Positions 27,319 to 36,217 of a DNA stretch of 64,000 nt are shown here, one piece after another (positions within the stretch are counted from its first letter, which is position 1; each line of letters begins with the position of its first letter). A program made the position numbers and the translations under genes. The notes under the pieces are model-generated. The model worked only from the letters and a program-made list of their open reading frames with translations. It made no database searches and was not told where the DNA came from. The DNA is from Pseudomonas petrae (GTDB taxonomy: Bacteria > Pseudomonadota > Gammaproteobacteria > Pseudomonadales > Pseudomonadaceae): the NCBI RefSeq assembly GCF_021728295.1, contig NZ_JAKJXE010000003.1, positions 310,001-374,000 of the forward strand. The letters are read 5' to 3'.

Positions 27319-27331
27319 GGCTCACACCCAG

Positions 27332-27356
27332 TGTAGGAGCGCGCTTGGCCGCGAAT
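27332..27356 (+). repeat. single REP sequence
   Basis: A REP core with one change (CTTGGCCGC), unpaired. It sits next to a copy of the second repeat family. Confidence 0.65.
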
Positions 27357-27389
27357 GCATGGGGTCAGCCGACGTGGATGTCACTGACC

Positions 27390-27441
27390 CACCGCCTTCG
27401 CGACTGTCGTAACCTCCGATTGCTCCTACAGTGGATTTGCG
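27390..27441 (-). repeat. second repeat family, copy 2
   Basis: Reverse-complement copy of the repeat at 16624-16676, differing at only a few positions over ~50 bp. It includes the complement of CAATCGGAGGTTACGAC. Confidence 0.6.
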
Positions 27442-27473
27442 TCCAGCCCGGATTGTGATTACCCGCACAAACC

Positions 27474-27563
27474 TGTAGGAGCGCGCTTGCCCGCGAATGC
27501 ATTTTGTCAGCCAGTGATGCGTGGACTGCCCCACCGAATTTCGCGGGCAAGCGCGCTCCTACA
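27474..27563. repeat. REP inverted pair (REPIN)
   Basis: Perfect facing REP arms around a ~45-nt centre, just past the end of cysA. Confidence 0.85.
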
Positions 27564-27589
27564 AGGTCCGGGGTGCGCGTCGGACCCGC

Positions 27590-28579
27590 TTAAATACTCT
27601 CCCTCTTCTGCCAGACCTTCGGCTTGAAGAACAGCGTCTCGCCGCGCGCCAGTCCGGTCAGGCTGTCGTGGTCTTTCACCACTTCCGCTTCGATCAGTTC
27701 CGGTTGCCCCTCGACTTTCAGTGTCACGCGCGTCGTTGCGCCCAACGGACGGATGTCCCGCACTTCCGCCGCGTGGTGCCCTTCCACTTCATGCCGTGAC
27801 AACGACACCTCATGCGGGCGGAACAACACGTGGTTGTCTTCACCCAGGTGCAGGCGGTTTGAATCACCCAGAAAGTGATACACGAAGTCGCTGGCCGGGT
27901 TCTCGTAGACATCGCCCGGCGAGCCGATCTGCTCGATCACACCCTTGTTCATCACCACGATGCGGTCAGCGACTTCCATCGCCTCTTCCTGGTCGTGGGT
28001 CACGAATACCGAAGTCAGGTTGATGTCTTCGTGCAACCGCGCCAGCCAGCGACGCAGCTCCTTGCGCACCTTGGCATCCAGCGCGCCGAACGGCTCGTCC
28101 AGCAGCAACACTTTGGGCTCCACCGCCAGGGCACGGGCGAGGGCAATCCGCTGACGCTGACCGCCCGACAGTTGCTCCGGATAGCGGTCCGACAGCCAGT
28201 CCAGCTGCACCATATTCAGCAGCTCATGCACCTTGACGGCGATCTGGCTCTCGTTCGGGCGCTGGTTCTTCGGCTTCATGCGCAGGCCGAAGGCGACGTT
28301 GTCGAACACGGTCATGTGGCGAAACAGCGCGTAATGCTGGAACACGAACCCTACGTTGCGATCGCGCACGTCGTGGCCGGAGACATCCTCGCCGTGGAAC
28401 ACAATGCTGCCTTTGTCCGGCGTTTCCAGCCCGGCAATGATGCGCAGCAGCGTGGTCTTGCCACAGCCGGACGGGCCCAACAGCGCCACGAGCTCGCCAC
28501 TCTGGATATCCAGACTGATGCCGTCGAGGGCCTTGAAGGCGTTGAAATTCTTGCTGACGTTACGGACTTCGATCGACAT
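27590..28579 (-). CDS. cysA: sulfate/thiosulfate ABC transporter ATP-binding protein
   Basis: ATPase of the sulfate importer, 329 aa. It has Walker [19 protein letters not shown], signature [15 protein letters not shown], Walker [14 protein letters not shown] and a C-terminal TOBE domain ([20 protein letters not shown]). It is the last gene of the sbp-cysT-cysW-cysA cluster, 3 bp after cysW. CysB-dependent induction under sulfate limitation is known for such operons. Confidence 0.95.
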   Translation of the reverse strand: MSIEVRNVSKNFNAFKALDGISLDIQSGELVALLGPSGCGKTTLLRIIAGLETPDKGSIVFHGEDVSGHDVRDRNVGFVFQHYALFRHMTVFDNVAFGLRMKPKNQRPNESQIAVKVHELLNMVQLDWLSDRYPEQLSGGQRQRIALARALAVEPKVLLLDEPFGALDAKVRKELRRWLARLHEDINLTSVFVTHDQEEAMEVADRIVVMNKGVIEQIGSPGDVYENPASDFVYHFLGDSNRLHLGEDNHVLFRPHEVSLSRHEVEGHHAAEVRDIRPLGATTRVTLKVEGQPELIEAEVVKDHDSLTGLARGETLFFKPKVWQKRESI

Positions 28580-28582
28580 GAA

Positions 28583-29455
28583 TTATTCCTCCGCCGCGTT
28601 TTTGCGCAGACGGCTAATGCGCGCTTCGCTCCACTGCTTGAGCAGCAGGATGAACAGCGCAAGGATCAATAACAGGCTCGCCACGGCAAATGCAGCCACG
28701 TGGTTGTACTCGTTGTAGAGAATCTCGACATGCAGCGGCAGGGTGTTGGTCACGCCGCGAATGTGGCCCGAGACCACCGACACCGCGCCGAACTCACCCA
28801 TGGCCCGCGCGGTACACAGCACCACGCCATAGATCAGGCCCCATTTGATGTTAGGGACCGTCACGTGCCAGAACATCTGCCAGCCATTGGCACCGAGCAG
28901 GCGCGCGGCTTCTTCTTCCTGGGTGCCCTGCTCCTGCATCAGCGGGATCAGCTCGCGGGCCACGAACGGCACCGTCACGAAGATGGTCGCCAATACGATG
29001 CCCGGCAGGGCGAATACGATCTGGATGTCGTGGTCCTGCAGCCAGGGGCCGAACACGCCACGGGCGCCGAACATCAGCACGTAAATCAGACCGGCGATGA
29101 CCGGCGAGACCGAGAACGGCAGGTCGATCAGCGTGACCAGAATCGCCTTCCCGCGAAACGAGTATTTACTCACGCACCAGGCCGCCGCGACGCCGAACAC
29201 GACGTTGAGCGGCACCGAAATCAGCACTGCGAACACGGTGAGCTTGAGGGCCGACAGCGCATCGGGCTCCAGGATGGCCGCGAAGAACCCGCCCAGGCCG
29301 TTACTCAAGCCCTGGCCGATCACCACCACCAACGGCAGTAACAGGAAGAAGGTGAAAACCAGCCAGCCAAGGCCGATCAGAATGCGCCGCGAAACCGCGC
29401 TGCCACGACGGGCAGCATTGGCGGAGGACGCAGCAATGAGCGATGAACCAGACAT
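28583..29455 (-). CDS. cysW: sulfate ABC transporter permease CysW
   Basis: One of the two inner-membrane permeases for sulfate, 290 aa, with six hydrophobic segments. The coupling loop is [17 protein letters not shown]. It follows cysT with a 12-bp gap and precedes cysA by 3 bp. Confidence 0.94.
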   Translation of the reverse strand: MSGSSLIAASSANAARRGSAVSRRILIGLGWLVFTFFLLLPLVVVIGQGLSNGLGGFFAAILEPDALSALKLTVFAVLISVPLNVVFGVAAAWCVSKYSFRGKAILVTLIDLPFSVSPVIAGLIYVLMFGARGVFGPWLQDHDIQIVFALPGIVLATIFVTVPFVARELIPLMQEQGTQEEEAARLLGANGWQMFWHVTVPNIKWGLIYGVVLCTARAMGEFGAVSVVSGHIRGVTNTLPLHVEILYNEYNHVAAFAVASLLLILALFILLLKQWSEARISRLRKNAAEE

Positions 29456-29467
29456 ACGTGCGCCTCC

Positions 29468-30289
29468 TCAGTTAGGGGTTTCGATGCGTCGCTGCAAGAG
29501 ATTGATCAGCAGCAACAGCACGAACGACACCAGCAGCATCATCACGCCAATCGCCGTGGCGCCGGTGTAGTCGTACTGGTCGAGCTTGACCATGATCAGC
29601 AACGGCAGGATTTCGGTCTTCATCGGCATGTTGCCGGCGATGAAAATCACCGAGCCGTATTCACCTACGCCCCGGGCGAAGGCCAGCGCAAAGCCGGTCA
29701 GCCAGGCAGGCAACAAGGCCGGCACGAGGATGTGACGGAACACCTGAAGGGGTTTGGCGCCAAGGCACGCCGCTGCTTCTTCGACTTCGCGGGGGATGTC
29801 CGCCAGCACCGGCTGAACCGTGCGCACCACGAAGGGCATGGTGACGAAGGTCAACGCCAGGGTGATACCGAAGGGGGTGTAGGCGATCTTGATGCCCATG
29901 TCGGCGGCGAACTGGCCGATGAAACCCGTCGGCGTGTACAGCGCAGTCAGCGCGATACCTGCAACGGCGGTGGGCAATGCGAAGGGCAGATCGATCATCG
30001 CGTCGATGATCTTGCGACCGGGGAAGGTGTAACGCACCAGCACCCAGGCCAGCAGCGTGCCGATGATGCCGTTGATGATCGCCGCGCAGAACGCTGTGCC
30101 GAAACTCAGCTTGAGTGCTGCAAGCACGCGGGGCGCCGTGACGACGTTCCAGAACTGAATAGCGCTCAGTTGGGAAGCGTGGATGAACATCACCGCAAGC
30201 GGTATCAGCACAATCAGACTGAGGTACACCAATGTGTAGCCCAGCGTCAGCCCGAAGCCGGGTATGACGGGGGATATGCGTCGAGACAT
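29468..30289 (-). CDS. cysT: sulfate ABC transporter permease CysT
   Basis: The second sulfate permease (also called CysU), ~273 aa from ATG 30289. It has six membrane segments and the coupling loop EVEEAAACLGAKPLQVF. A REP pair separates it from sbp, so the binding-protein transcript is probably more abundant or more stable than the permease part. Confidence 0.93.
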   Translation of the reverse strand: MSRRISPVIPGFGLTLGYTLVYLSLIVLIPLAVMFIHASQLSAIQFWNVVTAPRVLAALKLSFGTAFCAAIINGIIGTLLAWVLVRYTFPGRKIIDAMIDLPFALPTAVAGIALTALYTPTGFIGQFAADMGIKIAYTPFGITLALTFVTMPFVVRTVQPVLADIPREVEEAAACLGAKPLQVFRHILVPALLPAWLTGFALAFARGVGEYGSVIFIAGNMPMKTEILPLLIMVKLDQYDYTGATAIGVMMLLVSFVLLLLINLLQRRIETPN

Positions 30290-30399
30290 AAAAGTCCTTG
30301 GTTTACACACGTTACCCGGAACAAGTCCGGGTCCATTTATTCCGTTGGCGCTGCGCGGAAAAATCTATCAGAAACCGCACCCGATGCCAGTGATCCCCC

Positions 30400-30488
30400 T
30401 GTAGGAGCGCGCTTGCCCGCGATAGCCATCTGCCTGTGCCAAATGCATTGACTGACACGACGTCTTCGCGGGCAAGCGCGCTCTTACA
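30400..30488. repeat. REP inverted pair between sbp and cysT
   Basis: Facing REP arms; the right arm ends in CTCTTACA rather than CTCCTACA. It lies 12 bp after the sbp stop and 110 bp before cysT, where it could stabilise the upstream sbp mRNA. Confidence 0.82.
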
Positions 30489-30499
30489 CAGTTCAACGA

Positions 30500-31510
30500 T
30501 TACTGCGGGATGTAGATCTGATCGAACACACCGCCGTCATCGAAGAACTTTGGCTGAGCGGATTTCCAGCCGCCGAAGTCTTTGTCGATGGTCAGCAGGT
30601 TCAGTTTAGGGAACTGCTTCTCGTACTTGGCGGCCACTTCCTTGTCACGAGGACGATAGAAGTTTTTCGCCGCGATTTCCTGACCTTCCTTGCTGTACAG
30701 GTGCTTGAGGTATTCAGTGGCGATCTCGGTGGTGCCGTGCTTCTCGGCGTTCTTCTCGACGACGGCCACTGGAGGCTCGGCCAGAATCGACAGCGAAGGT
30801 ACGACGATGTCGAACTTGTCGGCGCCGCCGTCTTCTTTCAGCGCCAGGAACGCTTCGTTTTCCCACGCCAGCAACACATCACCCTGGCCGTTGTTGACGA
30901 AGGTGATGGTCGAACCGCGTGCACCGGTGTCCAGCACAGGAACATGTTTGAACAGCTTGCCGATGTATTCCTTGGCCTTGGCTTCGTCGCCGTTGCCAGC
31001 CTTCAGACCGTAGCCGTAAGCCGCCAGGAAATTCCAGCGAGCGCCGCCCGAGGTTTTCGGGTTGGGCGTGATGACCGACACGCCGTCCTTGATCAGGTCG
31101 GCCCAGTCATGGATGCCTTTCGGGTTGCCCTTGCGCACCAGGAACACGATGGTCGAGGTGTACGGGGTGCTGGCGTCCGGCAACTTGGTCTGCCAGTTCT
31201 CAGGAATGGTCTTGCCCAGTTTGGCGATTTCGTCGATATCGCCCGCGAGCGCCAGGGTCACCACGTCGGCAGGCGAGCCGTCGATCACCGAGCGGCCCTG
31301 CTTGCCCGAGCCACCGTGGGACTGGTTGATCTTCACGGTGTCGCCCGGATGGGATTTTTTCCAGAAGTTGATGAATTCGGCGTTGTAGTCTTGATACAGC
31401 TCGCGCGTAGGGTCGTACGACACGTTCAGCAGGGTGAAATCCTTGGCGACAGCAGAACCGGCGAACACCGCACTGGCGAGAGCGGCCAGCGCATAACGAC
31501 GAATGGACAT
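30500..31510 (-). CDS. sbp: periplasmic sulfate-binding protein
   Basis: Sulfate-binding protein of 336 aa with a signal peptide ending in AGSAVAKD. The conserved sulfate-site segments [15 protein letters not shown] and [14 protein letters not shown] are present. It lies between oscA and cysT, an order found across Pseudomonas. Expected to be strongly induced under sulfate starvation. Confidence 0.94.
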   Translation of the reverse strand: MSIRRYALAALASAVFAGSAVAKDFTLLNVSYDPTRELYQDYNAEFINFWKKSHPGDTVKINQSHGGSGKQGRSVIDGSPADVVTLALAGDIDEIAKLGKTIPENWQTKLPDASTPYTSTIVFLVRKGNPKGIHDWADLIKDGVSVITPNPKTSGGARWNFLAAYGYGLKAGNGDEAKAKEYIGKLFKHVPVLDTGARGSTITFVNNGQGDVLLAWENEAFLALKEDGGADKFDIVVPSLSILAEPPVAVVEKNAEKHGTTEIATEYLKHLYSKEGQEIAAKNFYRPRDKEVAAKYEKQFPKLNLLTIDKDFGGWKSAQPKFFDDGGVFDQIYIPQ

Positions 31511-31591
31511 GAATCAAGCTCCTGGACAAATTTTGTGTTGTTGGCTTTTCTAGTTTTAGGTCATGCAGTGTTCGTTATGCGGGAGCGTGGC

Positions 31592-31774
31592 TCAGCCCTG
31601 CTTGTTGCTCGGGTTCTGCAGACGGAATTTTTCCTTGCGCTCGATCTGCACCACCTGTGCGTTGTGCACCGTGATTTCAACCGCGCCAAAACGCAGGTCA
31701 CGCAGCGCGCTTTGAATTTCACGCAAAATGCTTGCTTCATCCTGGCCGTCAACGCTACGGAGAGATGCGCTCAT
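31592..31774 (-). CDS. oscA: sulfur-starvation response protein OscA (DUF2292)
   Basis: A 60-aa protein of the DUF2292/YezD family: ILREIQSALRDLRFGAVEIT followed by VHNAQVVQIERKEKFR. OscA is known in P. corrugata as needed for sulfur-starvation growth under chromate stress. AAGGAG lies 7 nt before the ATG. It is the first gene of the oscA-sbp-cysTWA group, with a palindrome upstream. Confidence 0.88.
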   Translation of the reverse strand: MSASLRSVDGQDEASILREIQSALRDLRFGAVEITVHNAQVVQIERKEKFRLQNPSNKQG

Positions 31775-31857
31775 GTTCGTGCTCCTTGAAAGATTTGCCG
31801 CAGCGTGGGGGGCGACCGCTGCTTGTGGCGTGAGCGCGATATTAGAGACGCGGAGAT

Positions 31858-31882
31858 ATTCTTAAAAATACTATTTAAGAAT
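31858..31882. promoter_or_regulatory. perfect palindrome upstream of oscA
   Basis: ATTCTTAAA and TTTAAGAAT are exact 9-bp arms separated by 7 bp, 84-108 bp upstream of the oscA ATG. Given its place before a sulfur-starvation operon, a CysB-type activator site is the best guess; no binding data are visible in sequence. Confidence 0.45.
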
Positions 31883-31965
31883 GCAGATATAACCAAATGG
31901 CATTTATAGAGTAGGTATGCAGCCGGTTTGTGTTCAGCCCGGATTTAAGGTGTGGGCCAGCCCAG

Positions 31966-32053
31966 TGTAGAAGCGCGCTTGCCCGCGATGCAGGCAAGAC
32001 GGTTTATCAGGGTCACCGCGTTATCGTTCATCGCGGGCAAGCGCGCGCCTACA
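31966..32053. repeat. REP inverted pair overlapping a truncated gene
   Basis: Facing REP arms, slightly degenerate (GTAGAAGCG left, GCGCGCCTACA right). The right arm provides the TAG stop of the small membrane-protein frame that ends at 32049. Confidence 0.78.
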
Positions 32054-32321
32054 CAGGCATCGCCTGCCCCGCCGCCGTATCAAGCAGAGACAAACACCGG
32101 CGCATGACCCCCATGAATCGCAGCAATCGCGAGCGAGCCAGATAAATCAGTACTGCACTGACGGCCAGCCAGAGATAACCGCCGGTCTGTTGCGCCCGCG
32201 TCAGCAGGGTCGCGTCCCCGATCAGCCGCGGCAGTAAGTAATCACTGATCGCCAGCCACACCATCGACACAAGCCCGTACAACGTTGCGGTGCGTAGCGC
32301 ATCCCGCGTAATGCTCGACAT
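32049..32321 (-). pseudogene. N-terminal relic of a membrane signalling protein
   Basis: A 90-aa frame with two membrane segments (residues ~12-30 and 48-62) and LAISDYLLPRLIGD. This looks like the membrane start of a longer PAS/GGDEF-type sensor. In P. aeruginosa the gene at this position between oscA and desA (PA0285, from memory) is a large GGDEF protein. Here the frame stops at a TAG inside a REP arm, so truncation by repeat-associated deletion is likely. It could still be expressed as a small membrane protein. Confidence 0.5.
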
Positions 32322-32499
32322 AAAATAGAAGCGACCTTGCGAAAGTCAGAAATTACAGAACAAGAAACATCTTGCGACGCTTCTCTAAAAGACCGACTGT
32401 TTTTATCTGTGAGCTAAGTGATAATGCGTGCCTCTGTCTCAGGGTCTGCTCAGGCGGATCCGTACATCGCACGCGTTACAACCGAGGGCAACTCAGCCT

Positions 32500-33684
32500 A
32501 TGTGGAACAACGGTCTGCTCGACCTTTCCGTCTGGCAATTGGTCGCAGTCACCCTGGCGATGACACACGTCACCATCGTCGGCGTCACAGTCTATCTCCA
32601 TCGCTATTCAGCGCATCGCTCCCTGGAACTCAACGCCGGGCTCAAGCACTTTTTCCGTTTCTGGCTGTGGCTCACCACGGCGCAGAACACCCGCGAGTGG
32701 ACCGCCATCCATCGCAAGCACCACGCCAAATGCGAAACCGTCGATGACCCGCACAGCCCGGTCATCAAGGGGCTGTCGACCGTATTGCGCAAAGGCGCCG
32801 AGCTGTACCGCGCCGAAGCGGAGAACCCCGACACGCTGCGCATCTACGGCAAAAACTGCCCCGAAGACTGGATCGAGCGCAACCTGTATTCGCGCTATCC
32901 CCTGTTGGGCATAGCGATCATGGGCGTGATCGATCTGGCGCTGTTTGGCGTCATCGGCATCACCGTCTGGGCGATCCAGATGATGTGGATTCCGGTATGG
33001 GCGGCGGGCGTGGTCAATGGCCTGGGCCATGCGGTCGGCTATCGCAACTTCGAATGCCGCGACGCCGCCACCAATCTGGTGCCCTGGGGCATTTTAATCG
33101 GCGGCGAAGAGCTGCATAACAACCACCACACCTACCCCAACTCGGCCAAGCTGTCGGTCAAGCGCTGGGAGTTCGACATGGGTTGGGCGTGGATCAAGGT
33201 GTTCAGCTGGTTGCGCCTGGCGAAGGTGCAGCGGGTCGCGCCGATCGCGCACCGTGTGGAAGGCAAGGGCCATCTGGACATGGACACGGCAATGGCCATT
33301 CTCAACAACCGTTTCCAGATCATGGCTCAGTACCGCAAGCTGGTCATCGGGCCGTTGGTGGCACAGGAACTGGCGAAAGCCGATGCCTCCGTACGTCATC
33401 AGTTCCGTCGTGCCAAACGCCTGCTTTCCCGCGAGCCCAGCCTGCTCGAAGACAAGCATCAAGCGCGCATCCAGACCATGCTGGAGCACAGTCAGGCACT
33501 GAAGGTGATCTACGAAAAACGCCTGGCGCTGCAGCAGATCTGGGCGAAGACCAGCAGCAATGGTCACGACATGCTGGCGGCCATCAAGGACTGGGTCCAC
33601 GAGGCCGAAGCCAGTGGTATTCAGTCGCTGCGTGACTTCGCCGATCAGCTGAAAACCTACTCGTTACGGCCTCATCACGCTTGA
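32500..33684 (+). CDS. desA: phospholipid/acyl-CoA delta-9 desaturase, DesA-like
   Basis: Membrane di-iron desaturase, ~394 aa from ATG 32500. Histidine boxes are HRYSAHR, HRKHH and HNNHH, with a long cytoplasmic C-terminal helix region. In P. aeruginosa DesA (PA0286) introduces delta-9 double bonds into membrane phospholipid acyl chains and lies beside the sulfate transporter genes, as here. The open frame to 32428 is not supported by an RBS. Confidence 0.85.
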   Translation: MWNNGLLDLSVWQLVAVTLAMTHVTIVGVTVYLHRYSAHRSLELNAGLKHFFRFWLWLTTAQNTREWTAIHRKHHAKCETVDDPHSPVIKGLSTVLRKGAELYRAEAENPDTLRIYGKNCPEDWIERNLYSRYPLLGIAIMGVIDLALFGVIGITVWAIQMMWIPVWAAGVVNGLGHAVGYRNFECRDAATNLVPWGILIGGEELHNNHHTYPNSAKLSVKRWEFDMGWAWIKVFSWLRLAKVQRVAPIAHRVEGKGHLDMDTAMAILNNRFQIMAQYRKLVIGPLVAQELAKADASVRHQFRRAKRLLSREPSLLEDKHQARIQTMLEHSQALKVIYEKRLALQQIWAKTSSNGHDMLAAIKDWVHEAEASGIQSLRDFADQLKTYSLRPHHA

Positions 33685-33691
33685 TGCCGTT

Positions 33692-33724
33692 GATCGGTGA
33701 CCACTCGTCCGGGTGGCACCGATC
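33692..33724. terminator. hairpin after desA
   Basis: Arms GATCGGTGACCAC and GGTGGCACCGATC form a nearly continuous stem starting 8 bp after the desA stop. There is no T-run, so strength as a terminator is doubtful. Confidence 0.4.
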
Positions 33725-33823
33725 GGAACTTAGTGCCATTACTCCTATCTCATTAACACCTTCGCACTATGCTGTGTGACATGTTGTGGCATGCGCCGCA
33801 CCTTATTCTGAGATGCAGTGCTC

Positions 33824-34801
33824 ATGGACAACCAGACTCCCCACGTTGAGACGCCCGCCGCAGCAGAAACCCTTCTGGCGCTGATGCATGCCCAGGCGGA
33901 AGTGGCGCGCCTCAGCGAGCGCGAGCAGTTGTTCAGTTCTCTGCTGGTCAGCGTCAACGCCGTGTTGTGGGCGTTCGACTGGCAGACGCAACGCATGATC
34001 TATGTCAGCCCTGCCTACGAGCGCATTTTCGGCCGTTCCGCCGGTTTGTTGCTCGCGGACTACAGCGAGTGGCGTGACAGCATTTACCCCGACGATCTGG
34101 ACTACGCCGAGCGCAGCCTGAGCGAAGTGCTCGAAAAGGGCTCCATCGAGGACCGCGAGTACCGCATCATCCGCGCCGATGGCCAAGTCCGCTGGCTGAG
34201 TGATAAATGCTTTGTCAGTCATCAGGCCGAGCACAGCCAGCGCCTGATCGTGGTCGGCATCGCCGAAGACATCACCGAGAAGAAGCACCTCGAAGACGAA
34301 CTGCAGCGCCTGGCCACCACCGACGTGCTCACCCAGAGCAGCAACCGCCGGCACTTCTTCGAATGCGCTCAACGCGAGTTCGAGCAGGCGCGTTTGCAGG
34401 GCACGCCGATGGCGTTCCTGTTGCTGGACGTGGATGATTTCAAGCTGGTCAACGACACCTACGGCCACCAGGAAGGCGATCTGGTGCTGCAACGCATTGC
34501 CGAATGCGGGCGCAAGACACTGCGTCGCGGGGATTTGTTCGGTCGGATTGGCGGGGAAGAGTTCGCCGCCGTGTTCCCGGGCTGTGCGCCGGAAATGGCC
34601 CAACAGATTGCCGAGCGGTTGCAGCGTGAGATTCAGCGCCTGAGCTTTCAGTGCAATGACAAAACCTTCGGCATCACCGCAAGTCAGGGGCTGACCAACC
34701 TCGGCGAGCAGGACCAGAGCCTCGAAGCGCTCTACGCCCGCTCTGACGCTGCGATGTACCAGGCCAAGCGCCAGGGCAAGAATCAGATTGTGTTGGTATA
34801 A
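33824..34801 (+). CDS. PAS-GGDEF diguanylate cyclase
   Basis: A ~325-aa cytoplasmic protein. A PAS domain (about residues 40-155; VLWAFDWQTQRMIYVSPAYERIFG) is followed by a GGDEF domain with an intact GGEEF active site (GRIGGEEFAAV). An RxxD inhibitory site (RRGD) lies five residues before it. It should make cyclic di-GMP and be feedback-inhibited. ATG 33824 or GTG 33818 could start it. Single-gene unit. Confidence 0.9.
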   Translation: MDNQTPHVETPAAAETLLALMHAQAEVARLSEREQLFSSLLVSVNAVLWAFDWQTQRMIYVSPAYERIFGRSAGLLLADYSEWRDSIYPDDLDYAERSLSEVLEKGSIEDREYRIIRADGQVRWLSDKCFVSHQAEHSQRLIVVGIAEDITEKKHLEDELQRLATTDVLTQSSNRRHFFECAQREFEQARLQGTPMAFLLLDVDDFKLVNDTYGHQEGDLVLQRIAECGRKTLRRGDLFGRIGGEEFAAVFPGCAPEMAQQIAERLQREIQRLSFQCNDKTFGITASQGLTNLGEQDQSLEALYARSDAAMYQAKRQGKNQIVLV

Positions 34802-34828
34802 GTCTGCTTTTCTGAAATCAACATCTGG

Positions 34829-36052
34829 CTAAGCCACCGTCTTGCTGCGCAACCCTTCCAGATCTGACTCGCTGACCTTCAAGAGCCGCGCCGATTTGCT
34901 TTTCGCCAGTGCCTCCAGCGGGTCTTCAAGTCCGAGCGAGCCCATCTGCCCCGCCACATTCATCGCCAGTACCTCGCGAGTGAAAACGCCGGTGTTGTAT
35001 TGGTACACCGCTGCAATCAATTCACGCAGTTCCAGGGGCAGCCGCCAGCGCGTACGCAACGCAGAGCCGAACGCGGCCGAATACTGCGCCACCGCCCGGC
35101 GAATGGTTGCCTCATCCAGCGCGCCGCCGGCGATCAGCCAGTCCTGCAAACAGCGCAACACCGTCAGGTCGCCCAGGCCCCTGAGCAAACCGGCGCAGTA
35201 ACAACGCTCGTGATCGAGATCCAGCTTGCGCGCCAGCGTGCGCGCGCATTCGGCGGTGCGTTGCGAGACCTCCCAGATTTCGGTGGCTTGCAGCAATAAC
35301 GCTGCATCCGTCAGCACTGCCCCACGCTTGAGAGCCAGGCCCTGCACCAGATTGACGCTCTGGGTGGCGCCCAATACGGCGAGCGCCTGCCCCAGGGTCT
35401 GCACGGGCTTGCCCTGATGGTGGGACGCGCTGTTGGCGGCGGCAATCAACAGCGCGGTGACGTGGGGGTCGTGGGTCAACGCCTGTTCCAGCAGCTTCAG
35501 ATCGACACCCGACGCTCCACGACTACTGGCAATCGCCGCCGTCACGTCAACGAACAGCGGCCCGCCGTCGGCCACTTCGCGACGCTTCTCCAGAAACGCA
35601 TCCAGCCCGACACCCGGCGCCAACGCGGGCACCGCACAGGCAACCTGCGCGCCGTCCTGCAACAGCAGCGTTTCCAGCCGATGGCGCAGGCCTTCCATGT
35701 TCAGGGGTTTGGTGAGGTAGGCGGTGGGCGCCAGTTGCACGGCTTCACGCACACTGACGCTATCGCTGCGACTGCTCAGCAGAATGAAACGAACCGGCGG
35801 CTGGCGACGCAACTGCCGCAGCCCGCGCAGCAGGCTCAGGCCATCCACGCCCGGCAACTCGCGGGAGGCGATCACCAGGTCCGGGATGTACCCGCTCATC
35901 CGCTCGATGGCCTCTCGGCCATTCGAACAGATGTCCAGCTGTGCGTCGCAACGCACGTCGAGGACTAATTCGTTGAGCATCTCGCGAGCCCAGGGGTCTG
36001 CTTCTGCGATTAACACGCGGGGAACGGCTAGCGCCTCTACAACGGTCATCAT
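34829..36052 (-). CDS. HDOD protein with degenerate receiver domain
   Basis: A 407-aa protein with a receiver domain (residues ~12-130) and an HDOD domain (~160-360; LARKLDLDHERCYCAGLLRGLGDL). In the receiver the acidic pair (Glu17, Asp19) and the Lys115 switch remain. The phosphoacceptor position reads Ser63 (LVIASRELPG), so normal phosphorylation should be impossible. HDOD proteins act in signalling without known catalysis. ATG 36052 and 36049 are both possible starts. Confidence 0.82.
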   Translation of the reverse strand: MMTVVEALAVPRVLIAEADPWAREMLNELVLDVRCDAQLDICSNGREAIERMSGYIPDLVIASRELPGVDGLSLLRGLRQLRRQPPVRFILLSSRSDSVSVREAVQLAPTAYLTKPLNMEGLRHRLETLLLQDGAQVACAVPALAPGVGLDAFLEKRREVADGGPLFVDVTAAIASSRGASGVDLKLLEQALTHDPHVTALLIAAANSASHHQGKPVQTLGQALAVLGATQSVNLVQGLALKRGAVLTDAALLLQATEIWEVSQRTAECARTLARKLDLDHERCYCAGLLRGLGDLTVLRCLQDWLIAGGALDEATIRRAVAQYSAAFGSALRTRWRLPLELRELIAAVYQYNTGVFTREVLAMNVAGQMGSLGLEDPLEALAKSKSARLLKVSESDLEGLRSKTVA

Positions 36053-36136
36053 GACTCTCCGGCATCAGTCTCATTACCTTAGTCAAAGACTGCGCAGGGA
36101 GACAGACCGAAAGAGAATTTTCTGACGTCAATAAAC

Positions 36137-36163
36137 AAAAAAACCTGCCGAAGCAGGTTTTTT
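36137..36163 (-). terminator. Rho-independent terminator after gabT
   Basis: AAAAACCTGC-CGAA-GCAGGTTTTTT is symmetrical and could work both ways. It lies 55 bp past the gabT stop. Confidence 0.85.
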
Positions 36164-36217
36164 CTGATGAATCAGTCACATTCTTATCAAACGTGCCTGC
36201 GGCTGATCGACATGAAG

